From Welwitschia mirabilis (taxonomy: Eukaryota; Gnetophyta; Gnetopsida; Welwitschiales), in the NCBI GenBank assembly GCA_051453625.1, contig JBOZIK010000001.1:226039348-226103347 (forward strand): a stretch of DNA of 64,000 bases, written 5' to 3'. The translations under genes and the position numbers were made by a program. This document shows, piece after piece, positions 12,201 to 24,003 of this stretch (positions within the stretch are counted from its first letter, which is position 1; the number at the start of each line of letters is the position of its first letter). The notes beneath the pieces were generated by a model, which saw only the letters and a list, made by a program, of their open reading frames with translations, had not been told where the DNA came from and made no database searches.

Positions 12201-13749
12201 TTATGTTATTTCCTATGCATAATGTTACATGTATTATGTTATGTTAAATTATATTATTAAATTATATTATATATTATATTATATTACATTATATGTGTGA
12301 TATTATATTATTTTATATTATGATATCTCATAAAGGAAAGACATGTTTTATTCTTGAGAGTAGATTAATTTTAACAATAGATACATGATGAAACAAGTGT
12401 TTAGATAAGATTAAATACCATCTTTAATTCCTTAGATAATGTTGTTATTATAATCATTTTAATAGAATGTTTTCTTACACTTAGTTACTTAGTAGTTAAT
12501 TTATAATAAATGTTATATATTGTTGGATGTAATGACTAATGATCATGTTGCTTTTAATATGACTTAATGCAATTATAGTATGCCTAGTATAGCTATGAAA
12601 TGATGCATGTTCAAGCACAACTTTAATGATCATGGTTGCTTTTAATATTATTAATGATTTTCAATTATGTATCCTTAAATATAATTTTTTATATGTTCAT
12701 GCATATGAGTTAAATGTTTTAAGTAGTTATTTGTTATCTTATACATAAAATGATATGATAATAGACGCTCATTAAAATAACTTGGCATTCAATTAGCTAT
12801 CTTATCTTTAAATTTCGATAGTGCAAAATCTAATGATACTAATGACTTAATTAGTGACATACAAGTTGTTTCTTTTGATATTTTATACATTTTACACTTA
12901 TATATTAGTAGATTTATTATGTTATATTATAAAAGGAGTGGTTGTGGGATACCCTGCTAAAATGGCATGTGTGTGTGTGTTAATAATATTTTTACATGAT
13001 TTTACAATAATGACATTCTATCATAATATTTTCCTTTCAAATGGCTCTCACCAAGACGTTATAGTGAGATATGAGGAGTCTTTTATGTTTGGAGATGGAG
13101 GATTACTAATAGATATTTTGGCCAATTAACTAGAGGTCCACTACCCATATATCTGATTTATATTAATATGCATGTGTATTATCATCCAATGTTAAGAGTT
13201 ATTGACTAGCTGCCTCTTATACTTTTACATAGAGCTACTATGCATATGTACATTTATTCATATGTGATATCTATTGATGTTGGTTTGAATATTGATTTCT
13301 TGCATTATTTCTGACATTCTTTCATGCCTATGATTGTCAAATTCCACTAATACAAATCAATTTGATCTGTCTTATGCTCATGTGTATCGATGAAGATTAG
13401 AATGAGGTTTAAGATAGAAATACATGTGGTTTTACTCCTCTAGATGAGGATTACATAAGCATGGTTACTTAGTTGTTAGTGCAACCAACCACTTGCCCAT
13501 AACCTATACACCTTTTATGTATGCTCCTAATTGAGATTTTTGATTAAGCTTAACATTGGTTGTGGTATTAGTTGGATGAGCTATCATCATACAAATCTCT
13601 TAACATGAAGCCTGTGGGTAACTCAGAGGTAAGTCTCTTATTCATAATCTAATCAATACACTACATGTTTGATATTACCATGTTATTATTTCTTTAACTA
13701 AAAAAAATTGTGCTTTTAGGTCCAACCCAAAAAACTAGATTGTGATACA
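9253..13749 (+). repeat. Right (3') LTR of the giant-LTR element
   Basis: It starts TGTAATAATCCAAATTTC straight after the polypurine tract and ends TTGTGATACA. It aligns with the left LTR in order: the leader (9253-9450), the gene-like segment (9450-10200), the T-rich stretch, the AT satellite (12000-12300), the segment ending TTTTGGCCAA near 13125, and the tail (13130-13749). It has one copy of the tail, so it is closer to the ancestral length of about 4.5 kb. C-to-T and G-to-A changes are much denser here between 9.4 and 11.5 kb than in the left copy. Confidence 0.78.
11883..11918 (+). repeat. GAAA microsatellite in the right LTR
   Basis: A run of GAAA units, preceded by CCCAAAAAAAATAAAG and followed by AACTAGAAATGAAAATAAGA. 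It occupies the same site as the TG/CT/AT microsatellite of the left LTR. Confidence 0.88.
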
Positions 13750-14340
13750 TAATCCATCATTTACACATGATGTAAATGATGTAACTTAGCTTAATCATTA
13801 CTAATTAAACTTTATTTATGATTATTTATTAATAATAATTATTTCTTACATATATATTATTAATTAATGATGATTAATAAGCAATAATAATCTTTTTTAT
13901 TAATGAGAAATCATCATTAGTTATAAACAATGACCCATGATTGCAAAAGACTTTTATTAATAAGAACCCCTTTTTTTAACAAGTGATCATCAATAATTGA
14001 TGATGATCTATTATCATGATTATATTTTAATTTGAGAAATTAGTTATTTAATTAAAGCATTTAAGGAAAAAGTATCTAATAACTAATAGCCATGACTTAT
14101 GATTTAAGAATCATCATTGGAAATAATAACTAATCATATATAATAGTGTCTTGTTATTATTAATGATGAGTCATTCAAATGAGAGGTTTTCATTACAATA
14201 ATGATGATTCATCATTAAAATATTAATCTATAAGAAAAATAATGAATATTTAGATTCATTATTGAAGTGAACAGCTAATGATAACCTATTATCTATTAAA
14301 CCTATTTTAATGATGAGGGGAAATACTTAGAAAAAGTTAA
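13750..14340. other. AT-rich low-complexity DNA, right flank of the giant-LTR element
   Basis: Repeated ATGATTAAT / ATTAATCAT and TCATCATTA words in both orientations, no coding trace. The composition matches the left flank at 2830-3369, which supports both being parts of one old insertion target. Confidence 0.5.
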
Positions 14341-14792
14341 CTAGCATACTACATTTCTTGACATTAAAATTTAATTTTTCTGAATTTATATATAAGCTTA
14401 ATTCTTAAAAATTCTAATAAAAATAACAAATAAATAGTTAACAAACTCTAAATTTTATATTTAACAAAAAATATCATTCATATAAAACTTTCTTTTCATT
14501 GAAATTTTGAGAATTTACAAGGTTTTACTTTTTAATTTAATAAAATGTCTAGCTTACATACTCTTAGAATTCATTTTATAGATTTCTTCAATGAAGTGCA
14601 TATCATAAGTATGAGTCTTCTAAATAAGTTATAGCATTTTTTATTATTTTAGAAGCTTGAATTCTTACAAATAAGGTTTAATCTCCTAAGCTAAGAGTCT
14701 AGTACTCTTGTTTTTATATATTGTAATAAGGTTTGACTTCCTAAGATAAGAGCCTAGTATTCTTTTGCTTATATATTTTAATGGTATTAGAG
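14341..14792 (+). repeat. End of an old LTR (or viral leader) with tandem 55-bp repeat and Met-type PBS
   Basis: Two 55-bp units abut (14671-14725 and 14726-14780), each with ATAAGGTTT, CTAAG, TAAGAG and TAGTA, the second ending in TTGCTTATATATTTTA. Right after it, TGGTATTAGAGG (14782-14793) is the iMet primer-binding site with a C-to-T change and one other mismatch. So reverse transcription to the right is implied. Whether the stretch is an LTR or the intergenic region of an endogenous pararetrovirus cannot be told, because no matching second LTR is seen. Confidence 0.5.
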
Positions 14793-17230
14793 GTAGATTA
14801 TTCCTAACTAATGAAAATAATCCTTCATGTGCATTAAGAAAATAGGATAGAGGACTTTAATAGGTGAAATGTTAACATTCAAAAAATAATAATCTAAATC
14901 ATATAGTATTTCATTATATGAAGTAGTAAAAGAGGATGATAAAATAGTTTAAGAATGCTATATTTTAAAAATAAATTTATAAATTAATAAGGTATTTATA
15001 TGAAAGTTTCTTAATTTTTGTAAGACTATGAAGTTTTAATTTTAAATGTGGAAGAAAGAAATTAATTAGAACCGATGGAAAGAAAGGTATTAGAAAACTT
15101 TGAACAAACTAGAGAAAATAGAGAAAAGTATGAAAAAGACCCAATCCTATTTAATTTCTATCTTCTAAGATTATTGACACAAATACCTACCCCTTAGTAT
15201 TAAATAATCAAGTTTGAATTATGCTATATTAAGATTATTGGTAGCATGATTTGATTAAAGTAATACTTTAAATATAATTTAGATTAAATATTATTAGTAT
15301 AGTAATGATAGTAAAAAATTAGATGCTAGCTAATAAAGGAAAAAACACATATCACTCTAGGCTACCTAGTCTTAAACAAATTTTGCAAAATTGTTTAGTA
15401 TCTATTTGAGGACCTATATCTATAACTAGTCTAAAATATCTATTTATTACTTTAGTAAAAGATATTTTAATGAAAGATGTAAGTCAAAGTTAAACTTTTC
15501 AATTTTGAAAGAGTTTGCTATAAAATCATGGTACGAGGAGCAACTTAATGAAAGTTTTAGAGGAATTTAATAAAGTATATTTATAGTAGCCATAGTAGTC
15601 TTTACAATAAAAACTAATATTAACATTGATCAATGTTTTTAAGAGTTTAATTTTGACCCAAATCATTATAACCTATGCTAATTTCCACTATAAAGGAGAT
15701 TTCTTACAATGTGAGATATGGATTTAAAACTAATTTTATGGAAATTATAAATAGATTATCTCAAAAATTAAATAATTCTAGTTAACAAATATTTCTTCTA
15801 GCAATAAACCTTTCATTGCTATTGAGAAAATAGAAAAATTAGAATAAAGAAATAAATTCTTAAGAAGTTAGATTATCTAGTTACAATAGAAACAATTTTA
15901 ATAGGGTATTTCATAAGTGAAAATATCAGGGAAAAAATACAAACTAATATTTCAAGATTCTCAAATAAAAACAAATATTTAAAGAAAAAATTTAAATCAT
16001 GAAGGTTCACTATAGAAACTATCCTAAACTATATAATACAATGTCCCACAATTATCAAGCTATAACTAGATTCACAAACGATTCTTGTATAAAAGAAAAA
16101 ACTACTAGTGACAAGATTATCAAGTAGCAAATAACTTTTTGTCATTATTTATATTTATATTTTAAGAGTAAAATTCAGCACTATAAAAATATAGAAAAAA
16201 GGTATTTCAAATAATAGGAATCCAATGATAATTTGATAAAGCAGATTAAAAGTTTAATAAAAAATAAAATAAATATTTTAAAAGAAAGAATCTAGAATGC
16301 TTTAAAGAATTGAGAATCTAGAATAAACTAAATTTTATATTTATTTAATAAAGAGGAATTCTTTCAATTTTAGAAAATTATTGTTGGTATATAATAGAAT
16401 TTGTTAGTTGAAAAAGAATCATTTTCAAACTAGAAATTAAGAATGAAAAATTAATTAATATTAATTCTAGGATGATAACATACTTGTGGAAGACATCTAA
16501 TTTTGATAAATATTACATTGATATTGGGAAATTTGATAGGCCTCATTCCAAGATGATTTATGATCTAATAAATTAATTTCATTCACAATATAATGATGTA
16601 ATCAAAATTTATTAGTAAGTAACTTAATATTTAATAACAACTATAATTATTTTAGGAATAATTTAATATTTATTCTAAGTAACCCATGAGTTTAGTTTTA
16701 AGGAATATGAAGAAAAATAGAGAATTTTTGCTATAATATATAAAACACAATTCTCTTACAAAAGATGTTTTAAGAGATTCATGAAATAAAGGAATAACAT
16801 TTCTTGTAGATTAGATAAATTAAGAGTCATTTTTAATGATTCTAAATAAATTTTAGAAAAGAATATATAATTTGTTAAAAAAGTTCAATTCATTAATCCT
16901 ATAGTTATGAATGATACTCAACTAACATAAATATCAAGGCTTGGTAAATGTTCTAATCCTAATATTGGAAAGAGTGCTATTATTTCCACTAAGAAAAAAA
17001 AAGAAGAATTTAAGTAATTTTTATTAAATTTTAGTGTCAAATTAAAGATTAGATTTTATTAGAAAAATAACTAAGGGAACAACTAGAATTAAAAGAGAAA
17101 CTAGAGAAACAAAAATATGTAGATCGAAAATTAACATTATAAGAAGAAGATGCAGATTCTTTTAAATTTAAAAGAAAGAGAAAAATCCTAAAAGATGTAC
17201 CCTAAAAAATAAGTATTCAACAAAAGAAGA
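14793..17230 (+). pseudogene. Decayed coding region of the element primed at 14782, family unresolved
   Basis: Several stretches keep a protein-like frame broken mostly by TAG/TAA/TGA. At about 15074 a run includes ENFEQTRENREKYEKDP. Around 15520-16080 a lysine- and isoleucine-rich stretch reads on. At 16382-16600 about 75 codons carry two stops (for example KTSNFDKYYIDIGKFDR). At 17070-17130 comes a coiled-coil-like LREQLELKEKLEKQKYVDRK. The same frame links 16382 to about 17015. No protease, RT or integrase motif is seen before the gap at 17547. It could be gag of an LTR element or part of an old caulimovirid. I cannot decide. Confidence 0.4.
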
Positions 17231-17546
17231 ATAACTAATTTAGCATTCCATTTTTAATTTTAAATACATTTGTATGAGAACATACAAAAATATAGGTTTA
17301 TGAATCTAATAAAAACTTAATTTTCATTCACATATCTTTAAACATGTAAAATATTTTAATTGTTATAAATTTTAGTTAAAACATTAATTAAAATAGGTAT
17401 AATAATTTCCACTTAGAATGATAATCAAAATATCTATTTTAATGTTTTTTACCTTAATTAAAATTAAATTAAATAAATTTATTATAAATAAAGAACCATC
17501 ATAATGGAAAGAGGGATTGTTTTGCACTTGTGATGAAATATTTTTA

Positions 17547-17950
17547 NNNNNNNNNNNNNNNNNNNNNNNNNNNNNNNNNNNNNNNNNNNNNNNNNNNNNN
17601 NNNNNNNNNNNNNNNNNNNNNNNNNNNNNNNNNNNNNNNNNNNNNNNNNNNNNNNNNNNNNNNNNNNNNNNNNNNNNNNNNNNNNNNNNNNNNNNNNNNN
17701 NNNNNNNNNNNNNNNNNNNNNNNNNNNNNNNNNNNNNNNNNNNNNNNNNNNNNNNNNNNNNNNNNNNNNNNNNNNNNNNNNNNNNNNNNNNNNNNNNNNN
17801 NNNNNNNNNNNNNNNNNNNNNNNNNNNNNNNNNNNNNNNNNNNNNNNNNNNNNNNNNNNNNNNNNNNNNNNNNNNNNNNNNNNNNNNNNNNNNNNNNNNN
17901 NNNNNNNNNNNNNNNNNNNNNNNNNNNNNNNNNNNNNNNNNNNNNNNNNN
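17547..17950. other. Assembly gap, 404 N
   Basis: Only N. It cuts the element primed at 14782 just after its last coding trace. Confidence 0.99.
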
Positions 17951-20900
17951 TCAAGTCTAAACTTCATTTGACTAGAAGAATAGTTAACATAGCCTTGTAA
18001 GCTTTTTTAATTTTTTCTAAATCATATGTATAGCTTACTAGTTATGCTATCCTTGTAAGCTCTTAAGGTTAAAAACCTCATTTTTCATTAAATTAAGTAG
18101 CTTAAATTTATTCTTTTTTCTTAAGCATATATTTTCATGGTTATTCTCATCATGCCATTTTTCTGAAAAAGGAAAATGTCTTTCTTATGTGTATTATTTC
18201 TATATTAAAATATTTTATAGCACCTAGAAATAAAAACTAGGTTAGAGGTGAATTTGAATGTAGTTTAAATTTACTTCTTTTTCTTACATTTTAGAAAAAA
18301 TAAAAAGAACTTAATTTAATTTGTTTTTAAGAGATTGAAGAGATCTAGATTAAGGGTTTTCATGATGCAGTTAATTTCTTCTTCCTATTTTTGTAAATAC
18401 ATGTAAAAATTAAACAAAGTGTTATTAAAATAAGTATTTAATTAGCTTAGACACTTTGAGAATCATTAGCTATTAAGTATGAAATTCATTAATATAAAAG
18501 TAAAGGACATGTTCATAAAATAAAATATAATTTTAAAATTTATCCTTAGCAAAGCACACATTTATCATATTTTTAAAAAGGTAAGGTTCTATATGATATG
18601 CCTTATTATTACAACCTTTATATTTCATAAAATACAATGTTAAAAAATGAAAAAGAAAGGAAAAAAAATAGTAAATCTAACTATAGGAGCTTTTTTTGTT
18701 TTTTAAGAGATCACTAATTCATCCATTTTTACTATTATAAATCATGAAAGCCTTTGTGTATTGAGATTTCATTAAGAAAAAGATGCTCAAAATCTGTGTT
18801 TACTAGATTATTAACATTACCATTTTACATGCAAGCACCATAAAAATCATATATTATACATATTAAAGTATAAATTATTATTAAAGTAACTTGATAAATA
18901 TCTATTAGATGATTATAGATAATAGTATGTACATAAGTATTAAATTAACAGAACTAAGTATTTATAATAAATTAGAGCTATTCTATCAACATTGTTAGCT
19001 TAATATTGATAAATAACTTCTACTATTACTACATGAAAATTCTCTATGATGTGAAAAATTGGATTATAAAGAATAAAATAATGTTATGTTAAAAATATAA
19101 CATATTAACAAGTAAAGTAACTAAATTCATATAAACATTTTGATATAATAACTTATGTTATTAGGAGTTACTGAACTATTAAGTCAAAATAGTTAAAAGT
19201 TTTACTTTTTTCATATAAGCTAGTATAACTATTAGGATTAAGTTCAATAAATAAAAAAAAAAAAAGAGGTTGACTATGAATTGATATTTAAGAATAATAA
19301 TATTTAATTAATAATAATTTAACATAATCATATATATTTAAACAAATAAAAAATGAATTGTAGTTTTATAAAAATGAACTTATAATTCATGATATATGCA
19401 TGAGACAACCTTCAAAATAATTGTATAATAAAATTAATTCATTTACATAATATGTTCAATAAGAATAAGATTATGTAAAACATTTTATATAAAGGACTAG
19501 CTTCAAGAACACATATTTTATGCAAAACTACAAGGGAAGAGAGAGAAGGTAGGAGAGAGAAAAATAGAAATACATAATTTGGCATCAATAACTACTAAAA
19601 ATGCCATAGTATAATTAACCAAAACTATTCAAGTTATTTTCAAGTCATACATAAAATTCCCCACTAAGTGGAAACAAAACATGTTAAGTACAAAGTGTTG
19701 AAACAACATTCATTTGCTTGTTTTGGATAAAAATACTAAGAAAGCAGTAGAAAACTAAGAAAATATGATTGAATATTTCTAAATTAAAAAAAAAAAGAAG
19801 TTAGAGTATTCACTTCCATAAAAACAGACGAATTTGGTTTATAAAACAAGGCATTAAAAATTAGACTTTATGAAAAACTTTAAGTAGAAAACTTATCTAA
19901 TTAAATCTAGAAATCAAGAAAAAATGTCAATTCATGAATTGCTGAAACAAATAGAAAAAAACATATTAAGTTAAGTTTTTAATAAATTAACTAATATTTT
20001 TAAAAAATACTTTATTGGGGTTTCCCTAGGTTTCTAAAGTTACAAGCAAAATATATGCTTAAAAATAATTCCTTTCATGAAAAAAAGTAAAAAATGACTA
20101 GTGTTAAGTAATAGATTTAATTACTAGTATTAAGTAATAAATTCTATATATTTTAACCATTCAATTACACTTTTTTAAACATATTAATATAAATATTTAT
20201 TATAATTTACCTATGATATCATATAAAAGGCCAAAAGTACTAACATATATTTCTTATATTATTTTCTTCATAAATTAGGCAAATTAAAAAATGTTGAAAA
20301 GATAGACTTATTGAGGCCATATTGGACCATGCCAAGAAGCTTTAGGACCATTTGAAGTAATTTTATTCATTAATATACTTGAACACTAGAGTTAGAAATG
20401 AGCTTTAGAGATATTTTTCATGTTGACTTATGGGCCTTAGATATTTATTAAACAATTCAAGAATGTATTTATTTAAAAAAGTATTGGTACTATGGTTGTG
20501 ACCACATATGTTATCCCTCTTGGATGTGAATATTATCTTATAACATTTACTCTTTAATAGTAGTATACCTTAACCAAATGACTATATAGGCCCATGCCAT
20601 CATTTTGAAGAAATTATCAAATAAATGAATCATTTTTTATTTGTATGCTTAGAAGACTTTATGGTTACTTGATTCTTCTTTGCTAAGGGTTTAGACATTT
20701 GTTACATGGATATAGGGATGTATTGATCTAGGATCTTGAAGTATTATTATAGTAATCATTGATATTCATCTATGGTAGGATATTAATCTTTGTTGTTAAT
20801 TTCTATTCTTGATTTTTTTTCTTCTTATTATTCATGTTGTCTACATGATTTTATGTTTTATTTTCTTTGATATTGATGCATTTCATATTTAATAAGTTAT

Positions 20901-22018
20901 CTCATATTTTATGTTAGTATATCTTTACAATTTAAGTGAACTAAAACCATTACATAAGTATTATAAACTTTCAAGCATAATTAGACTCATGATTTGTTGT
21001 AGCACATTGTGTTAGTTATTAAGAGTTTTTATGAAACCAAAATAAAGCATATAAAATATTAATGAAATAGCAGAGGAAAAATGAATTTCTATAATTTAAA
21101 ATAAAATAAAATGATTTTATTATTAGTAGAACTTAAAAATTAAGATAATTAAAATTACATCTAGAGTGCATAGAACTAATGTGGCATGATATAATTTTAA
21201 ATGTTATATAAAGATATTCGTCTTCTTATAAAATGTTTATGAATAATCATAATGTTTTATTAGTAGTAACTAACTAATTGATTCACGTAATTAATTACTA
21301 GTTTAAAATTGGTTGTTTAATTATGGTAAGGTACACTAGATATGAAATATGTTAGTTAAAATGTATTTGTGTTTTATGTTCTATTCAACATTAATTTTAT
21401 GCCAGATCTCATATTTCTAAAAGAATCAGGTATTAAATCTCTATAGTTAGGTATGTTTTATCGTTTACGTTAGTTTCTTTAGAATGTCTTAAGGTTTTTA
21501 ATTCATCATTAGATCTTGCCATATGTCATTATTAAATCTCAATTTTTTACATTACATATAATTATGAGTAATAATAATCAATTATGTTATTTTTGGTTAG
21601 ATAATTATATAATATTTGATTGTTATTTTATCATATTTCTATAAAATTCAAATAATAGATTGAAGGTATTTGCAATATTTTAAAAATTTTAAATGTTTGT
21701 CAAACCTAAAATTCTTTTCTCAACCATGATAGATAGTCCATTCCCCACATACTCATGACATACTTTTCTAACATGGCTATATGATAAAACTAAATGTAAA
21801 ATTTTTTATCATGTACATAATTTTTCTAATTTTATCTAATAAAGTTTTCCCATCTTTTGATAAAAAGTGTAATTCTTTCATCATAAAAAAATATTTTTTT
21901 TTGAATTATCAACCTCATTCACAAATTTACATGCTATTAATTATGTTAGTAATATTTGGAAAATCTTAAACTTAATCATAATGTTTTTATAATACAATCA
22001 CATTTTTCAAAATAACAA
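17951..22018. other. AT-rich decayed DNA, nothing recognised
   Basis: No coding frame, primer site or repeat pair that I can support. Short LTR-like passages occur (20330-20900, T-rich with many stops), but there is no partner copy. The stretch ends with AACAA at the start of element G. Confidence 0.4.
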
Positions 22019-22777
22019 TGTAAAACTTAATGTTTAATAATCCAAAATTACATAATCAAATGGTTAACAACTTAGTCAAATTTATAATTATTGAAAAAAT
22101 TTTATTGGTATTCCTATTTTTTATATAAGGCTCTCAAAGGCATTAGATGTATTAATATAGTACTAAGATTATGCTTTTAAAAATCACAACTCATAGTAAT
22201 TGGTTCCTCACCTTATAATTTATTCATGCTTATTTTCTTTGTGGCTGTGATTCAATTCCTTTAATTTATTTTAAGAATTTCTAATAGAATGATAGTATCT
22301 ATATTTAATCTTATTTAAAACTCTTATGGTCTTATTAAAATTCTTTATGAAAAAGTTAGAATTGTTTCTAAACATAGATAGCCGAGCTCATTCTCTTCAT
22401 GACTTGCATCTTGTGATGATTCTATATCTAACATTTTTGTAATTTTATTTTTCTTAGTTTATTAAACATAGATGATTTATTATTACATATACTTTAAAAT
22501 TCTTTAATTATCTATAACTTTTATCTAGATTCACTTTTGTGTAGCCTAGATTTTAGAGTAATTCTTATTTTGCCTTTATAATATATCTGATGCCTTTAGC
22601 TTATTAGAAATAAAAATTTATGAAATTTTCTCAAATATTTAAGAAATTTAATTTATTCATAATTCTACTAAATAGGGCTTACTACTTAACATTTTTTGAT
22701 TAATGTCTTAATAAAAATAAATTTTACTCATAACCCATGCTAGATGACTCTTTTATATAAAGTTTTTTATTGATAAC
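22019..22777 (+). repeat. Left LTR of G, first part
   Basis: Begins TGTAAAACTTAATG. It aligns with 50532-51290 of the right LTR through words such as ATAAGGCTC, TTCTTAGT(T/C)TATTAA and TTCTTATTTTGCCTTT. It breaks at GATAAC, where element E starts. Confidence 0.75.
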
Positions 22778-23984
22778 TATTATGATGCATATATATTTAA
22801 ACATTACATCCTTTATCAAATCTTATTAATTACAAATATATGCACAAATGCAACACATTAATATAGATGATAGCCAACCTGAGCATTAGAATTTATCAAA
22901 AGCACAAGGCTCAAAGCTAGAGAATTTCTTTTTATAAACTATTTTTGGTTTTTTTAAAGGTTCAAAAATAAAATCAATAATGCAAGAAAAATAAACACAA
23001 TATGTAATGCAATGAAAATTATTCTAAATATAATATCTATCTAACTATCAATTCTCTATTACTAAGATGGGATCTATATAACTTAGATCAATTAAGGAAA
23101 TTGTTACTAATCCTAACCAACCTAAGCTATCAAGTATGTTAAATGAAACATGAAAAGCATACAATGATTAATATAGGAAATATAAAATGTAATGCAAGTT
23201 TCTAAATTAATGATTTCAACCTTGGCAAAGGCTGTCCTTGATGATCTATATCATAAATGAAGCTATTACAAAATCGTAAGTAACATAAACCATAAGGGTC
23301 CTGCACATGAATATAAAATCAAACCAACATCTTCTTATAAAGTAGTAGCATCTCAATGAAGGAGACATAGTCCAATACTAAAGAAGACTCCTCTCTATAA
23401 CAAATGAAGGGATCTTCTGCCCTTTGATCTCTTATCATGAGATTTTTTTGATGTCAAAGAAGAGCATTGAGGTCAAGGGCAAAGGTGATATTTACTTATA
23501 ATAACAAAATTAAAAATAGAAAATCTAATAGATGAAATCAAAGCCCTAATGACATAAAGAAATCACATGACACATTACACAAGTTTAGTAAACTTTAGTT
23601 CATTAACTAAAAATAGTGGTCATCCTCTATGTCATCTGAATGATAGTGGATATAATGCCACATTAAGAGAAGTTGCATATTTATCTTCCACATCAGTCTA
23701 ATTAGCATCCTAGTCAACATATAATTGGAATTATCTAGATGGTTGTCTAGATGATGGAGGTGACAATGGCTTCTTTACGATCCTTCATTAATTTAAATTA
23801 GCCTTCTAGCTCATTAATTTCTCCTTAAAATGTAAAGTATTAGAATTAATCCAAACTGCCTATAAATGTGCTAGTACTTGTGCATTTTTGTGATTTTCTC
23901 TTTAACACTCAATAATCATTGTCTAATTATCCTATAAAAGTACTTAAAATACAAATTAAAAAAACATAATTTAGCATCACAACA
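22778..23984 (-). repeat. 3' LTR of element E
   Basis: On the plus strand it starts TATTATGATGCATAT (the partner has TGTTGTAATGTGTAT; all differences are G/A or C/T) and ends TAGCATCACAACA, 1207 bp. The terminal TG has decayed to TA, which hides the end from a search for perfect termini. Confidence 0.87.
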
Positions 23985-24003
23985 TAGCCTCCTACTTAGC
24001 CTT
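23985..24003 (-). promoter_or_regulatory. Polypurine tract of E
   Basis: Minus strand AAGGCTAAGTAGGAGGCTA next to the TGTTGTGATGC start of the 3' LTR. The related element at 61429-61447 has AAGGCTAAGTGGGGGAATA, so this one has lost part of its G run. Confidence 0.75.

Larger units (their letters stand above)
3370..13749 (+). mobile_element. Non-autonomous LTR retrotransposon: giant LTRs, 116-bp interior
   Basis: Two direct repeats, 3370-9136 and 9253-13749, both begin TGTAATAATC and end ...GA(T)ACA and are alignable through most of their length. Between them lie only 116 bp, holding a tRNA-iMet primer-binding site at 9140 and a purine tract ending at 9252. There is no gag or pol, so movement must have depended on proteins from another element. 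The LTR start and PBS type resemble the Tekay/Del side of the chromoviruses, but no coding sequence confirms that. A clear 5-bp target duplication is not visible: CCTAA lies on the left and TAATC on the right. Minus-strand relatives lie at 29681-33795 and 34821-35610. Confidence 0.75.

Noticed and set aside
3365-13754. Target-site duplication around the giant-LTR element
   Set aside because: CCTAA on the left and TAATC on the right do not match; decay or a changed flank is possible.
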